In this document: piece by piece, positions 35,884-48,179 of the stretch
Numbering within the stretch: the first letter of the stretch is position 1
How the letters are laid out: each line of letters opens with the position of its first letter
Source of the DNA: Theristus sp. LFF4_11
Taxonomy: Eukaryota; Nematoda; Chromadorea; Monhysterida; Xyalidae
NCBI GenBank assembly: GCA_030248135.1
Contig: JASANC010000573.1
Location: 1 to 64,000, forward strand
Direction of reading: 5' to 3'
Length of the DNA stretch: 64,000 nt
Notes under the pieces: model-generated
Databases searched by the model: none
What the model was told of the DNA's origin: nothing
The model's input: only the letters and a program-made list of their open reading frames with translations
Translations under genes and position numbers: made by a program

Positions 35884-36611
35884 TTCTGCCCTAAAAAGCC
35901 GTACGTCAGCAAGCAAAATTCAATCAAGTTGTGTGCCAAATTGAAATTGAATATTTGTGACAACAACCAATTTTGACTGGAGAATGGAGATTGCATGCAA
36001 CTCAAATTCGAAACAACCCACAGATTCAAGTCTTTTGAAATTTCGTCTTTCGCTGAAGTTTTTCGAGCAGTTCATTCAATGCAGAGCAGAAGGACAAGCG
36101 AAAACACATTGTGTTATATCATGTTGTTTAAAAAACATTTTTGTACAAAAGCGGGCTTACTATGGGGTTGTGCAAATAAACGGGTATCGATTCCGGGCCT
36201 TCAACTAACTTAACTTAACTAACCGAGAACAAACAGGAGCAGCAGATTCAATTAGTTTAGAAAAAAATTCTCAACAATTGCAAAATCAGCGAAACAGAGT
36301 CATAAAAAATCTTTGATCAAACAGAGTCATAAAAAATGTCAAAAAAATTTGACAAAGAATTGACACCGAATCGAAAAGCTTGAAAACAAACATTTGAAAC
36401 GTTTGAAAAGTACTTTTAAAAATCGAGCGGGTTCTCGAGATAAAAATAAAAGCGGAACGTTTGCCCCAAACAATAAACGGTATCAACAAATTTAAACGCA
36501 TGAAAGCTTTGGTTAAAAAAGCAACACGTTTTCAGTTCCAGGAAAACAGAAGCAAATAAATGTCGATAAATCCGCGGGTGCACCTTGCTGTTAAGAAAAT
36601 CGCTAACATTT

Positions 36612-36645
36612 CTTACCCGGGCCGTAGGCACGGGTCAACTTCAAG
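36612..36645 (+). mobile_element. Helitron-like 3' end
   Basis: A near-perfect hairpin (CCCGGGCCGTAGGCACGGG) is followed by TCAACTTCAAG and T, closely parallel to the hairpin plus GTCAATTGGCTAG at 22555. No 5' TC terminus could be assigned. Confidence 0.45.
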
Positions 36646-36924
36646 TTGCTACTGTTAAGATAAAAACATTTCCTAGGGTAAAATTGTCCAAATTTTTCAA
36701 ATTTCGCATTCATTTTTTTCTCCGAGGCTTTCCAAGGCTTAATTTAAGCCTTTTGCACAAAATGACGAAAAAACGCGTATTTTGACGTGTATTTGCGGTT
36801 TCTGCGCATGAAACAAACCGTTATTTGACAAATCGAAAAGTTTCCGGGAGTAACCAACAACGGAGAGTTTGAATTTGACCTTTATTTTTTGAAAAAGTTA
36901 AAGGAATAGCCGTTAAATAACTAA

Positions 36925-37984
36925 AATCGTGACGATTTAGGGCGAATCGGCAGTGGAAATTGGCGAAATCGGTCCAAAAACAAAAAAATTTGGAAAATAG
37001 TCTAGTTCGTAAGAATTTAATGCGCTGATCACGAATTTTACGTTAGTTTTTTACGTGAGCAATTCTAGATGCTGAATCGTGACGATTTCGGGCGAATCGG
37101 CCGTGGAAATAGGCGAAATCGGTCCAGAAACGAAAAACAAGAAAAGGGTGTTTTCCAGGGTAATTCAATGCGCTGATCACGGATTTTGGGTTAGTTTTTT
37201 ATGTTAGCAACTCTAGACACTGAATCGTGACGATTCCGGCCGAATCGGCCGTGGAAATTGGCGAAATCGGTCCACAAATGAAAAACAAGAAAACGGTGTT
37301 TTCAATGGTAATTGAATGCACTGATCACGGATTTTGGGTTAGTTTTCTTATGTGAACAACTCTGGATACTGAATCGTAACGATTTCGGGCGAATCGGCTG
37401 CGGAAATTGGCGAAATCGGTCCAGAAACGAAAAACAATAAAAGGGTGTTTTCCAGGGTAATTCAATGCGCTGATCACGGATTTTAGGTTAGTTTTTTTAT
37501 GTGAGCAACTCTAAACACTGAATCGTGACGATTCCGGCCGAATCGGCCGTGGTAATTGGCCGAATCGGTCCAGAAATGAAAAACAAGAAAACAGTGTTTT
37601 CAATGGTAATTGAATGCACTGATCACGGATTTTGGGTTAGTTTTTTATGTGAGCAACTCTGGACACTGAATCGTGACGATTCCGGCCGAATCGGCCGTGA
37701 AAATTGGCGAAATCGGTCCAGAAATGAAAAACAAGAAAACGGGTTTTTTTCCAGGGTAATTAAATGCGCCGATCACGGCTTTTGGGTTAGTTTTCTTATG
37801 TGAGCAATTCTAGGTACCGAATCGTGACGATGTCAGGCGAATCGGCCGTAGAAATAGCATTGGCGAAATCGGCCAAAAAACGAAAAATGAAAAACCTGAG
37901 TTATCCGGGGTTTAGACGAATGTGTGGCCAACGAATTGTGAATTTGGTCCGACCTTCGGGGCTTATGTAAAACTCAGAATATTA
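36925..37984. repeat. right arm of large palindrome: about 150-bp tandem repeats
   Basis: Six to seven units in inverse orientation to the array at 25173-26460, each with GAATCGTGACGATTTCGGGC and TCACGGATTTTGGGTTAG. The outer end (CCTTCGGGGCTTATG) abuts element copy E2 exactly as the left arm abuts E1. Confidence 0.85.
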
Positions 37985-38735
37985 TCTAAAAATGCGGGAG
38001 ACGCATATAAAAGGAGGAATATGGCTTTGTGTAAGCAGAGAGAGGCTTGGCTCGACAACTCTTTTCAAGTCTCTGATGTGGTACACACGGATACAAGTAC
38101 ATGAGAGTCATATTTTTGCGCCATTTATTCACTATTTCGGTTGCACATGGCAACCCTCGTACTTTGTAGACAATTAAAACTTCAACATTTGCGGTATTTC
38201 GGGCATTTAGCGACCACTAAAACCACTAAAATAACGATCAGACTTCAGATCGCTGATACTGGTTTGCCCAGGACAAAGTGTATCGCAGAGGCATTGGGGA
38301 ACGCAAGGTCCCCTTCTGTGGCAAAGGCAACGACTCACGGGACAGACAGTTTATCCTGCCACTAGAGTTTGGTAAAAAGGATGAAAATCAACGGAAGACA
38401 ACACCTTTTTCGCTGGTGCTGGTGCGTACACAGCGGTGCGTACGTTAGCAACAACGATAAAGCTACATGCAGCAACGTTTTGCAATCTCTGATTTTTTTT
38501 TGTTTTTGCACAGAATTTACAGAATTTCGCACATGGTGTGATTTTAAACTAAACTGAAGAGGACAATTAAAAAATAACTTTTCAGCAAAACAAACGCGGC
38601 GCAAAAATACAGCTCTTATGTATTTGTATCCGTGTGTACCACATCAGAGTCTTGAAAAGAGTTGTCGAGCCAAGCCTCTCACTGCTTACACAAAGCCATA
38701 TTCCTCCTTTTATATGCGTCTCCCGCATTTTTAGA
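37985..38735. mobile_element. TA-flanked element E, copy E2
   Basis: The same terminal inverted repeats as E1 (TCTAAAAATGCGGGAGAC), TA on both sides, 751 bp. The interior is the reverse complement of that in E1. The shared short frame starts at 38369 (+) with MVKRMKINGRQ and continues HSGAYVSNNDKATCSN as in E1. Confidence 0.8.
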
Positions 38736-38878
38736 TATAGATACTTGCCTGATCGCTGGCAACTGAATAATGAAACTTTGTTCACACATGGGGAATGGAT
38801 GTAGTCATCCTGGTTTAAATTGACTTTGTCATTTGGTTCCTTTGTTAATTGTCGTTTCCCGGAAAGCCCACATTTCAG

Positions 38879-41800
38879 GCAGCTTTGAACATGACCAATC
38901 AGTGCATTCCAGTTCAAACCGTTCATACCGCAGTTGTCCAGGTTTCTGAAGTCCCACGAAAAAACCGTGTTTTCTCGATTGTGCTTTTCAAGGGTTTACG
39001 AGAGATTCGACGTCATGCGGACATCGTTGAGGCGGCAGAGGCTGACGTGGCCAAGGAGACGCGTGTGCACGTGCACAAGCACCTGATGCAGGAGGCCACG
39101 GACAATGTGCAGCACGAAGTCAGCCACGAGCTGAAGGTGGGCGAATCAGTGCAGCAGGTTTGTTCAAAAAATGGATTGGCCTTTGGTGAAGAACAGTGCT
39201 TCTCTTGCAAATTCAGACGAAACTGATTAACACCGTTTGCAAATAAGAGTGGGGGGTCTAGCGCTACATAGGAAAGTTTTTAAACCAAGGGTGCAGGGAC
39301 ATTCTACTAATCAAGGCGGTTCAGGTTTACCCTTTGAGTACCCCCTGATTATGCCTATAAAGGTCGTTTTTAGGGTGCGGAAGTTAAAAAACCCTCGATT
39401 TTTTGCGATTTTTCGCAAAGTGTACCTTTTTAGCCCAACCGTATCTCGTTGTTGCACAGTTTATGGAACCTCACACAGTATTCACGTGAAAGATCTTGCG
39501 GAGTTCTTTAAGGCCCTGTATCAATGATTTCTTGCAAGGGGGGTCCCTGAGGCGCTACGACGCTAGTTAAAATTACTTTTTTTTGAAAATTTACGTCATT
39601 TTTTTAAAACATTTTTTGAGCTCATAAACACAATTTTTTGATTTTCATTTTTTGTTCTACATGGGGGTTTTCGGGGTCGCTGAATTCGAATCTGACTTTA
39701 GATTTTTGTCCCCGGCATTTTTTGCCCAAAAATTGGGCAAAAACACATTTTTTTGCGTTTTTCAGCGTTTTTTGTTTTAATGTTTTAATTTTATGCGTGG
39801 ATTTTATAAAAAAAACTATTTTCTGATAGCTTTCCAACCGTTGTACTTGAATCAGTTTTTATATTTTGCAACTGACTGCTTGCTCACCCAAAAAAATGGG
39901 TAAAATGTTGATTTTTTTGCTTTTTTCATATGTTTTCGTTTCACAGTGAAAAAAATCAGTTCAGGAACAACTTTTAATTTTAATTTTTATCTCTCCAGAA
40001 AGTTTTCAAACTCTTTCAATCCGAATCTGATTTTAGATTTTTTGCCCCGGGCATTTTTTGCCCAAAAAATTGGGCAAAAACACTTTTTTTCGCGTTTTCC
40101 AGTGGTTTTTTGTTTTAATTTGTAATTGTAAGTGTAGATTTTTATTTAAAAAACTGTTTTCTAATAACTTTACAACTGCTGTATTTGAATACGTTATTAT
40201 ATTTTGTAACGGACTACTTTCTCACCCAAAAATGGGTAAAACATGAATTTTTTGCCGTTTTCAGACGTTTTCGTTTCATAGTAATAAATAAGTTAGAAAA
40301 CAATTTTTAAAACCCCTTCCTAGAAGTTTCCAAATGCGCCGAATCCATATCTGTAGGCAAATTTTACAACTGACCCATTATTAACCCTTATAAATGGGTA
40401 AAAATCTACACTGTAGTCTTTCTGTAGACGTTTTTCTTTTTTTGTGTTTGAACCAGACTTGTAAATTGATGTTAATTTGTCCTCGAAAATTTTTTACGCT
40501 ACTGAATGTTGAACTTGTTTTTGGTTTTTTAAAACTGGTGCTTTTTACCCCAATTTTTCCCAATTGGGTAAAAACTGTCACTTTCAGCTTTTTGTTTGAA
40601 ACGTACATTATGAATGGTTTTGCGTTTCTTTGATGCTTGAGATTGATGAATTCAAGTCTGCTGTCATGCACCGAGACTGGTGTTTTAACCCAAAAGGGTA
40701 AATACTTATGCACATGCGTTAATTCAGTTCTTTTTGCCTTTTGTGAGAAACAAGCTTGTAAAGGTTGAAAGGTTCTGTATTCCAGTTAGTTAGTGTATTT
40801 AATTTTCATTAGTCTTTTATTTTCTGAAGCTCTCAAATTTTTCTCAAGACTGACAGACTGACATGTACCCATACTGAATATACATTTACCCCTTTGTTTT
40901 GCCCCACTTTTTACCCTGGGTAAAATTGGGGTAAAAAGCACCAGTTTTAAAAAACCAAAAACAAATTCAATTTCAGCGGCGTAAAAAATTCTCGAGGACA
41001 AATTAACATCAATTTACAAGTCTGGTTCAAACACAAAAAAAAAACGTCTACAGAAAGACTACGGTGTAGATTTTTACCCATTTAAGGCGCGTTTAGCAAT
41101 TAGATTTTCTTGCGTACGCACGGAGACAGAACTTAAAAAATGGCTACGCGAATTAGAATTTCGTACGCATGACTGTCGTTCGCACGTAACGACTGTTTTG
41201 CGCGCATGATTTAGAACGTTGTCCGTGCGCACGCAAAAAAACTTGTGCCCACGCGAATTAGAATTTCGTGCGTGTGACTTACGTCTATCCGACACGACTG
41301 TTTTGCGCACGGGATTTAGAACGACTGTTTGTCCGTGCGTAAAAAGACAAATGCGCACGCGAATTAGAATTTCTTGCGCACGACTGTCCGACGACTTTTT
41401 GCTGCTGGCAGCAAAAAGTCGTTCGACGGATGTGCGGAAAAGTTCATATTTTCCAGTGCCTGTTAATTTTAAGTTGAAAATCAAGGTATTTTAGATGTTG
41501 GGGCAACGGGAAAAAATGCTCAGTTTTATTTGGTGGGTCTACTTGCCTGTTTTGAAAAGAAAGAAAACTGAAATCTACTGGAAACTGTTGTTTTTCGTTG
41601 TTTGTTTGTTTGTTTGTTCGTTTGTTTGTTTGTTTGTTTGTTTGTTTGTTTGTTTGTTTGTTTGTTTGCTTGTTTGCTTCCTTGCTTGCTGGTTTCGGAG
41701 AAGGGGGCTGCTGGCTCCAAAAAAGCAAAACAGCTTCGATCAGCTTCTCTGTCACCTGCGCTTCGTCGAGCGAACTGATCGGCGTCGGCGGAGATTTTGG

Positions 41801-44680
41801 GTCAGCATTTTCCATTTTTGAAAGATCCAAATCAAAATTTGTTCAAATTCAGTTTGTATATACCAAAACTGAAAGAATTTAGATTTTTACATGCGCTTCT
41901 TGAGAACACATGTGATAAAAATGCGACGACAAACTGAATGCAAAATGGGGAAGAGGGTAGGGGAAGGGGAGGGAATGCAAGGGAGATGATCACTAAAAAA
42001 TAAAATTTGTCAATTCCCGTTTTCAAATTTGCTAGGGCAGACATTTGCATTTTTGTCCGCAACAGAACGGACTATTTTTGGTCGCGGCATTTAGAACGAC
42101 AGTCGTATGACGGATGCTGCACGTTTTCTAATTCCCGAACGCAAGCTTGTCCGTCCGCACGTTCGGACATACCACACAACTTTTTGCCCACGCAAATTAG
42201 TTTTCCGTATGTATGCACGACACTTCAGTCGTTCTAAATGCGGTGCGCAGTTTTCAGTTTTGTCGTGTGGCGTAAACGAAACGACTGTTTTGCGCCCCGC
42301 ATTTAGAACGACGTGCGTTCCGTGCGTACGTAAGAAAAACTAATTGCTAAACGCGCCTTTATAAGGGTTAATAATGGGTCAGTTGTAAAATTTGCCTACA
42401 GATATGGATTCGGCGCATTTGGGAACTTCTAGGAAGGGGTTTTAAAAATTGTTTTCAAACTTAATTATTACTATGAAACGAAACCGTCTGAAAACGGCAA
42501 AAAATCCATGTTTTACCTATTTTTTGGGTGAGAAAGTGGTCCGTTACAAAATATAATAACGTATTCAAGTACAGCAATTGTAAAGCTATTAGAAAACAGT
42601 TTTTAATTAAAAATCCACACTTACAATTACAAATTAAAACAAAAAACCACTGGAAAACGCGAAAAAAATGTTTTTTTGCCCAATTTTTGGGCAAAAAATG
42701 CCCGGTGCAAAAATCTAAAATCAGATTCGGCTTGAACGATTTTGATAACTTTCTAGAGAATTAAAAATTAAAATTAAAAGTTGTTTCTGAACTGATTTTT
42801 TTCACTGTGAAACGAAAACATATGAAAAAAACAAAAAATCAACATTTTACTCATTTTTTTGGGTGAGCAAGCGGTCAATTGCAAAATATAAAAACTGATT
42901 CAAGTACAACGTTTGTAAAGCTATCAGAAAATAGTTTTTTTTAATAAAATCCACGCATAAAATTAAAACATTAAAACAAAAAACACTGAAAAACGCAAAA
43001 AATGTGTTTTTGCCCATTTTTTGGGCAAAAAATTCCCGGGGCAAAAATCTAAAATCAGATTCAAATTCAGCGACACCGAAAATCCCCCTGTAGAACCAAA
43101 AATGAAAATCAAAAGTTTGTGTTTATGAACCCAGAAAAATGTTTTAAAAAAATGCGTAATTTTTCAAAAAAAAGTAATTTTAACTAGCGTCGTAGCGCCT
43201 CAGGAACCCCCTTGCAAGGGTTCATTGATACAGGGCCTTAAAGAACTCCGCAAGATCTTTCACGTGAATACTTTGTGAGGTTCCAGAAACTGTGCAACAA
43301 CGAGATACGGTAGGGCTAAAGAGGTACACTTTGCGAAAAATCGCAAAAAATCGAGGGTTTTTTAACTTCCGCACCCTAAAAACGACCTTTATAGGCATAA
43401 TCAGGAGGTACTCAGGGGGTAAACCTGAAGCGCCTTGATTAGTAGAATGTCTCTGCACCCTTGGTTTAAAAACTTTTCCATGTATCACGGAATGTTCCTG
43501 CCCCCCCCCCCCCCACTCTTATTTGCAAACGGTGTTAAAAAACGGACAAACGCTGATCACATTATATTGTATAATCTAAACCAAAGCAAACAATCGAATG
43601 CATGCATTTCAAACGCGTTAACTGGCTGTATCATGAGCAAACTATTCACAAATTTACATTTACGAATTCAAATTCACATTCACATTAACATGTGAACGGA
43701 ACCCACATACTTTTCCAGACGTACAACGTGCACTTGTCCGATGAGAATACATTGAAGAAGAAACCGGCAAAGTTGTGCGACGATTGCAAGACAAAGCGAA
43801 AGGACAGTCGAAATGAGGATCGAGAACGAAAAAAGCAAGAAGCGAAACATTTGGACGAGGCGACAAAGTGCGAGCGCCATGGGGGACGCTGGGCGGACGG
43901 GGGCCGAAAATCACACAGCCGGGCACAACCGGGCTCACAGCAATTGTCCCCGCCCTCCGCTGCTTTTATGCAGTTTGTGATTTTTTTTATTTTTTGCTAT
44001 GAGCTTGCTGAACTGCACTGAATTGAAAGCATACAACCCTTAACTCAAGTCAATAATTCAGAGTTCAAATTTAAAATTTTAATTAAACTTTAAAAAGTTC
44101 AAGCTCAAAAATCAGAGTTTGAAGTTCCATGACCGCGATTGCACATTTCAGGGCTCCCACGCAACTACCCATGGTCTACTACATGCCACCGCCACCAGCT
44201 GATCAGCAGGTAATGATGCCACAGCCGATTCCTCCACAACCCATCATGAATTCAGCCAATCAGCAGAATGCAATGATGTTTGCGCCTGCACCAATGGCAC
44301 CAACTGGCAATAACGCGGTAACTCCTGTACATTGATTGTTGCACTTTGCTTGGCACAGTGGGGCACAAAAATCATGTGACTTTCACTGTCAAACAATCGG
44401 TCCATACAACCGCTACCATTTATCTCTGTGATTTTTTTGGTCTCTCTGTTGATGACAGCTTTCGCACCAGCGTTGTGGCGTATTTAAACTCATGGCAGAT
44501 TTAAACTAAAAGTTTAATTTCAGCACTGACGTTTGAATCCCCAAACGGTTTGCAAAATTGCAGCCGCTTAATCAGCCGCAGTCTGCCGTAACGGTGGCAG
44601 GTCACGGACAGATCATACAACACGCAAACGCACTGCAACACTCACCGCCCCCGGCGCAACAGCAGAACACGAACGGATAG
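38879..44680 (+). CDS. hypothetical charged/Pro-Gln-rich protein
   Basis: Not recognised. Exons 38879-39157, 43719-43867, 44152-44317 and 44564-44680 join in phase (0, 0, 2, 0), which supports one gene. A likely start is the ATG at 38891. A 51-nt segment at 38942-38992 could be a tiny in-frame intron. The product begins with a charged helical region (EIRRHADIVEAAEADVAKE), then a Lys/Arg/Glu-rich stretch with a CDDC pair. The C-terminus is rich in Pro and Gln (MVYYMPPPPADQQVMMPQPI) and ends NTNG. The second intron is almost entirely the 4.3-kb palindromic element at 39231-43534. The Pro/Gln tail suggests a disordered, possibly nuclear protein, but this is inference. Confidence 0.55.
40393..41084. 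mobile_element. nested palindrome I in element G
   Basis: The segment starting GGGTAAAAATCTACACTG is repeated inverted at the right end (CGTCTACAGAAAGACTACGG then GATTTTTACCC). Arms are about 190 bp with a central unique part of about 330 bp. No coding sequence was found. Confidence 0.65.
41598..41672. repeat. (GTTT)n microsatellite
   Basis: About 18 copies of TTTG with one interrupting C, translating to Val-Cys-Leu-Phe or Asn-Lys-Gln-Thr runs that are not meaningful proteins. Confidence 0.9.
41690..41815 (-). pseudogene. exon-like captured fragment
   Basis: On the minus strand an ATG at about 41815 opens a frame starting MENADPKSPPTPISSLDEAQ. It continues in a normal-looking protein composition for about 45 residues before running into the CAAA microsatellite. 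It is the only exon-like stretch inside the nested elements. It could be a gene fragment carried by element H. No splice partner or family is recognised. Confidence 0.35.
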
Positions 44681-46299
44681 ACAGATTGGCGCACAGTTTT
44701 TTTCAATTTTTTAATCATGGATTAACCAAAAAATCAATCAGTTCTATTGAGCCTTCATCACACTTGTCGTTTCGCCAAACCTGATTCAGCAACTTGCATT
44801 GGTGTTGTCTTCTCGTAAATTGTCTTTGTGCGTGTGCTGTGGCTTGTTATTCAATGAAGAACCACAAAAGACAAAACGAGTCACTTCTAGCATGGCAGTC
44901 AAAACGTTCCGAAAACAGTTTCTTACTTGCCAAAAGTTTCTCTCGTTATTCTGGTGTTTGTCTCAGCTTGATCGCAGAACAAGCAAAAACGAGTGTTTAA
45001 ACATGCGGAGGAAAACGTTGAAATAAAATGCAATAGCAGATGCAAAATGACATTTGTCAGCCAATCTATGCCGCATTTTCGGGTCGCTAACCACATTGCT
45101 GCAGGGGCCAACTTTCGAATAAGCAAGCGTCGTGTCGTTTATTAGCAAATGTCTCCTGTCCCTTGTCTTTCAACTTTTTTTAGCTTCACGATTAGCATTC
45201 TGCTTGACAAAATGCAAAACCCCACAAACCGAGTCGTAATGAATGTCGTTTTTTATGGAAAGGTTCAAAATAAGATTGTCACTGTGTCTGCGTTTGAATT
45301 AGGTATTTCCTGACTAATTTTCACTAAACCTACTCAGTCTACTGCATTTTGTGAGGTTCCAAAAACCTATAAAAAACTAAAAAAGTGCTATTACACTGAA
45401 CAGTAGTACAGCTGAAAAGTTACGGCAGATATTGGAAAAACTCAGATGAAGCAAAGGCACAGGGGCAAACATCTTGCCGCAGTACGGTTGCTCGAAAAAA
45501 GAAGAACTCAAAATACATATAATTTACACATATTTTCACATATCAAAATGGAAGCGCCCGCCCCACCCGCTCCAATTTCCAGACACATTTTTGAATAGAA
45601 TAGAAGAAAACAACACAGTATTGCCGAAGAGTTTGCAGTTTTGGCGCGCGGACGGAAAATTATGAAGCCGTTTATTTTCAGAGTAGCCAACAAACAGACC
45701 GCTCAGTAGAATGGAGCGAGACGCAAACTCGCGCAAACCAGACGCACACACGACTTAACACCGCGCCATCGATAGAGTGGCAGGGCAGCGTTTTCAATAT
45801 TTGCGCGAAAAACATGCCAAAGGCGTCCGTCTTATTTCTGGCGTGTATCCTCCTTATTTTGGTTGAAACACCCCAGGCTTGACACCCAATCGAAACAAAA
45901 AAATATTTGCGCGACAGACCAAAACTTTTTTCTGCTAGCCCGTGTTTGTACGTAAAAATGTGTTGGAAACGTAAAAAGCCACACGGTAGATAGAACTTGT
46001 GAATTTTTGTTCTTGTCATTATTGCAAAATTCCATTCCATTGCCACATGGGTTGCGCCATGAATTTTGATAGATGGACTGTATGTACCAAAAACAAGTGA
46101 GCTGGAATGGTCCCAAAAATTTGTGCTGCTACAAACTAATAAAAATAATGAATCAAGACAAAAATTTATCGACAGAGATGACAACAATAAATAAAATGGC
46201 AAGCAACATATAAAAACGTCGAATGCTGTTCAAAAGCGTCACGACTTCATTTGAGAGCCACACGATTTGCAACAGTTCGCAGTGCTCCAGCCTCCAATT
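44681..46299. other. intergenic region
   Basis: Downstream of the Pro/Gln-rich gene. An AATAAA at 45022-45027 may be its polyadenylation signal. A long minus-strand frame at 45678-46202 has no recognisable motif and AT-rich composition, and is not called. Confidence 0.45.
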
Positions 46300-47915
46300 A
46301 TGATTCCGTCGGTCAACCACTCGATTGGCTTTCTTGTGATCTTTTGCATTCGACTGATTAGTTTTGCGATTGCGCTCAGTAAGTTTCCTGCCAGAACTTT
46401 ATTTTTTTGTTATTTTTCGGTGACGCACAGAATGAAAAATTTAGGTGACACATAAAATCTACATGTCCAATATGTAAATTTTTAGTCAAATGAGGTTTTG
46501 AACAAGCTTGTTTTGTGCGAACGAGCAGCCATCAGGTGTAACCAAAGCGTGCGAGGTTCCAATCTTTTCTGTGAAGCACGACATCATTCACGACTTTTTT
46601 TCTCCCCAAAACCCCAAAAACGACAAGAAGGTCACACTGTGGAAAATCTGGGCCGAGAAAAATCGCCAGATTCACTCCACGGGAGTCACTTTCGGAACGC
46701 GCAGAGAAAAGTGTGATCGCAGACACACTCGGCTCGACCGTGCCCGGCCGTCGCATCATCTGCCTCTCGTGCGTCAGCAAGCCGGCGCCGTTCAGTCCGG
46801 TGAACTTCACCAGTTTGCTGTATCGCCTGAGACACCACGGCGGACTGAAGATCCCGAAGATCACGCGCTCCTGCATCGACACGCCCGCCGTGCTGCGGCC
46901 GAACTTCGAGGACGCCGATATTTCGGAGTGCTACGACGGCGACAGCAAGGCGTCGGCGTGCGCCAAAATAAAGGGCCTCTTTCAGGGTCGGTACGGGATC
47001 AAGATGGACTTTTCTGTGTAAAGGTGTGATTTCAGCTTGAGAACGCTCGATTGAAAATTAATAGCGTCATGCAATGCGCGCTGAGAATGGCTGCTCGCCA
47101 AATTTAGTGAGCTACCAATGGTGGTGACTAACCGAATTTGGTGAGCTACCAAAGGTGGTGACTAACGGAGTTTGGTGAGCTACCACACATTTGGTGATTA
47201 GGGTGCGCTGCATGATTTTGGTGAGATACCAATGATACTGACACACCGAATTTGGAGAGCACCGGTTTGTACCACCACATTCCCGAATTTGGTGAGTTGC
47301 TATTGTGTGCGTTGAAAACGCATTGAAACGCTCGCTGCTTTTTTCGGCTTGCACACGGTACGGTATTATACACATGATAAAACATCAGTCATCATGATTT
47401 GCTAAACAAGCCTCACAGAAAAATAACACCAAAATCTATCTATACAGTGTGGTCGTTTAAACCCTTCCACTTTTTCTGTCAGAATACAGAGTATGCGAAA
47501 CTTTGAATTATAGTTGAAAGAAGACTGAGGTTTCTTTAAAATAAAAAGCTCTCCATTTGTGGCTAAATGTGTTTTCTCGTAACGCCGATCCATTCTTTCT
47601 TGTTTTGCTTTACTGTATTCAGCGAACAAATGTGACAGGTTCAAACAAACATACCGTACGCTTTTTTCAGAAGAGGAGTTTGTGTACCGTGGTTGCTGGG
47701 ACCAAATGTGGATCACGCCGCGCAGTTTTGACCGCAGGCGAAACAACATGTGCTTTGAAAAGAACAACTTCACAACAACAGGAGAGACTTCGCTGTGCTT
47801 CTGCGACTCAGATCTGTGCAATTCGGCAAGGACTCAACGGCTGGACAACGCGAAAACCGCACAACTGTTGGTGGTAATAGTGGTAGTGTGGATTTGTGGC
47901 ACATTCAGATTATGA
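46300..47915 (+). CDS. Ly6/uPAR-domain protein, probably GPI-anchored
   Basis: Exons 46300-46378, 46723-46986 and 47671-47915 join in phase to 195 residues. Exon 1 encodes a signal peptide (hydrophobic GFLVIFCIRLISFAIAL). The mature part starts with a CLSC pair, has six or more further cysteines and ends its domain with CFCDSDLCNSA, the Cys-Asn signature of three-finger Ly6 proteins. A hydrophobic tail LLVVIVVVWICGTF with no cytoplasmic part predicts GPI attachment. In animals this family includes neuronal receptor modulators such as nematode ODR-2/HOT proteins. The exon 2 donor is GTCGGT; the nearby GTACGG would break phase. An open stretch in intron 1 (46508-46720) is not used in this model. 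Confidence 0.75.
47100..47310. repeat. degenerate minisatellite in Ly6 gene intron
   Basis: About five imperfect units of roughly 35 bp containing GAATTTGGTGAGCTACCA and GGTGGTGACTAAC. Confidence 0.7.
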
Positions 47916-47945
47916 ATATGGCAACCAATGTGTTCGTGTGAAATA

Positions 47946-48024
47946 TTTATTACAGGGTACTGTTGTTCAGGATAAAAATCTTTATGAATCAAAGCGAATT
48001 CAAACAATACCGTTTTCAAATAAA
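47946..48024. promoter_or_regulatory. overlapping convergent polyadenylation signals
   Basis: AATAAA at 48019-48024 (+) lies downstream of the Ly6 gene stop. TTTATT at 47946-47951 is the minus-strand AATAAA downstream of the GCDH stop at 48180. If both are used, the two 3' ends overlap by roughly 100 bp. Confidence 0.35.
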
Positions 48025-48179
48025 AATTAATTTTTTTCGACGAAAAACAATGGCATAAAACTTGCGTAAAATATTCAAAAATCAACAAAAGCTCTGGAAA
48101 AAAGCCAAAAAGAACACATCTTATCCCTGCACCACAGCCATAAAAATCAAATAAAAAGGCACCAAACACAGCTGTTTTT

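Larger units (their letters stand above)
35487..36900. other. interval with repeat remnants
   Basis: It contains a Harbinger-like MITE (about 35680-35883) and a Helitron-like 3' end near 36645. The rest is AT-rich with no supported exon. Confidence 0.5.
41086..42354. mobile_element. Harbinger-like foldback H nested in element G
   Basis: The ends AGGCGCGTTTAGCAATTAG and the inverse CTAATTGCTAAACGCGCCT are flanked by TTA on both sides, as for PIF/Harbinger elements. Subterminal repeats of GCGAATTAGAATTTC and ATTTAGAACGACTG units occur in both arms. The core (41490-42000) includes a TTTG microsatellite and an exon-like segment on the minus strand. Confidence 0.65.
39231..43534. mobile_element. 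large palindromic element G with TTAA flanks
   Basis: The target duplication is TTAA at 39227-39230 and 43535-43538. The ends CACCGTTTGCAAATAAGAG and its complement start arms of about 1.15 kb (39231-40390 and 42360-43534). Each arm contains an internal duplication of about 330 bp recognisable by GCCCAAAAATTGGGC. The centre carries nested elements at 40393-41084 and 41086-42354. TTAA targets are used by piggyBac and Kolobok groups. No transposase is present. Confidence 0.8.

Noticed and set aside
41444..41720. Asn-Lys-Gln-Thr repeat protein
   Set aside because: Translation of the CAAA/TTTG microsatellite.
45678..46202. 174-residue minus-strand frame
   Set aside because: AT-rich, no domain, no signal or splice context. 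Likely chance.
46508..46720. Extra coding exon in the Ly6 gene
   Set aside because: The frame is open, but the signal-peptide exon joins 46723 directly in phase and the stretch has no Ly6 features. It could be an alternative exon.
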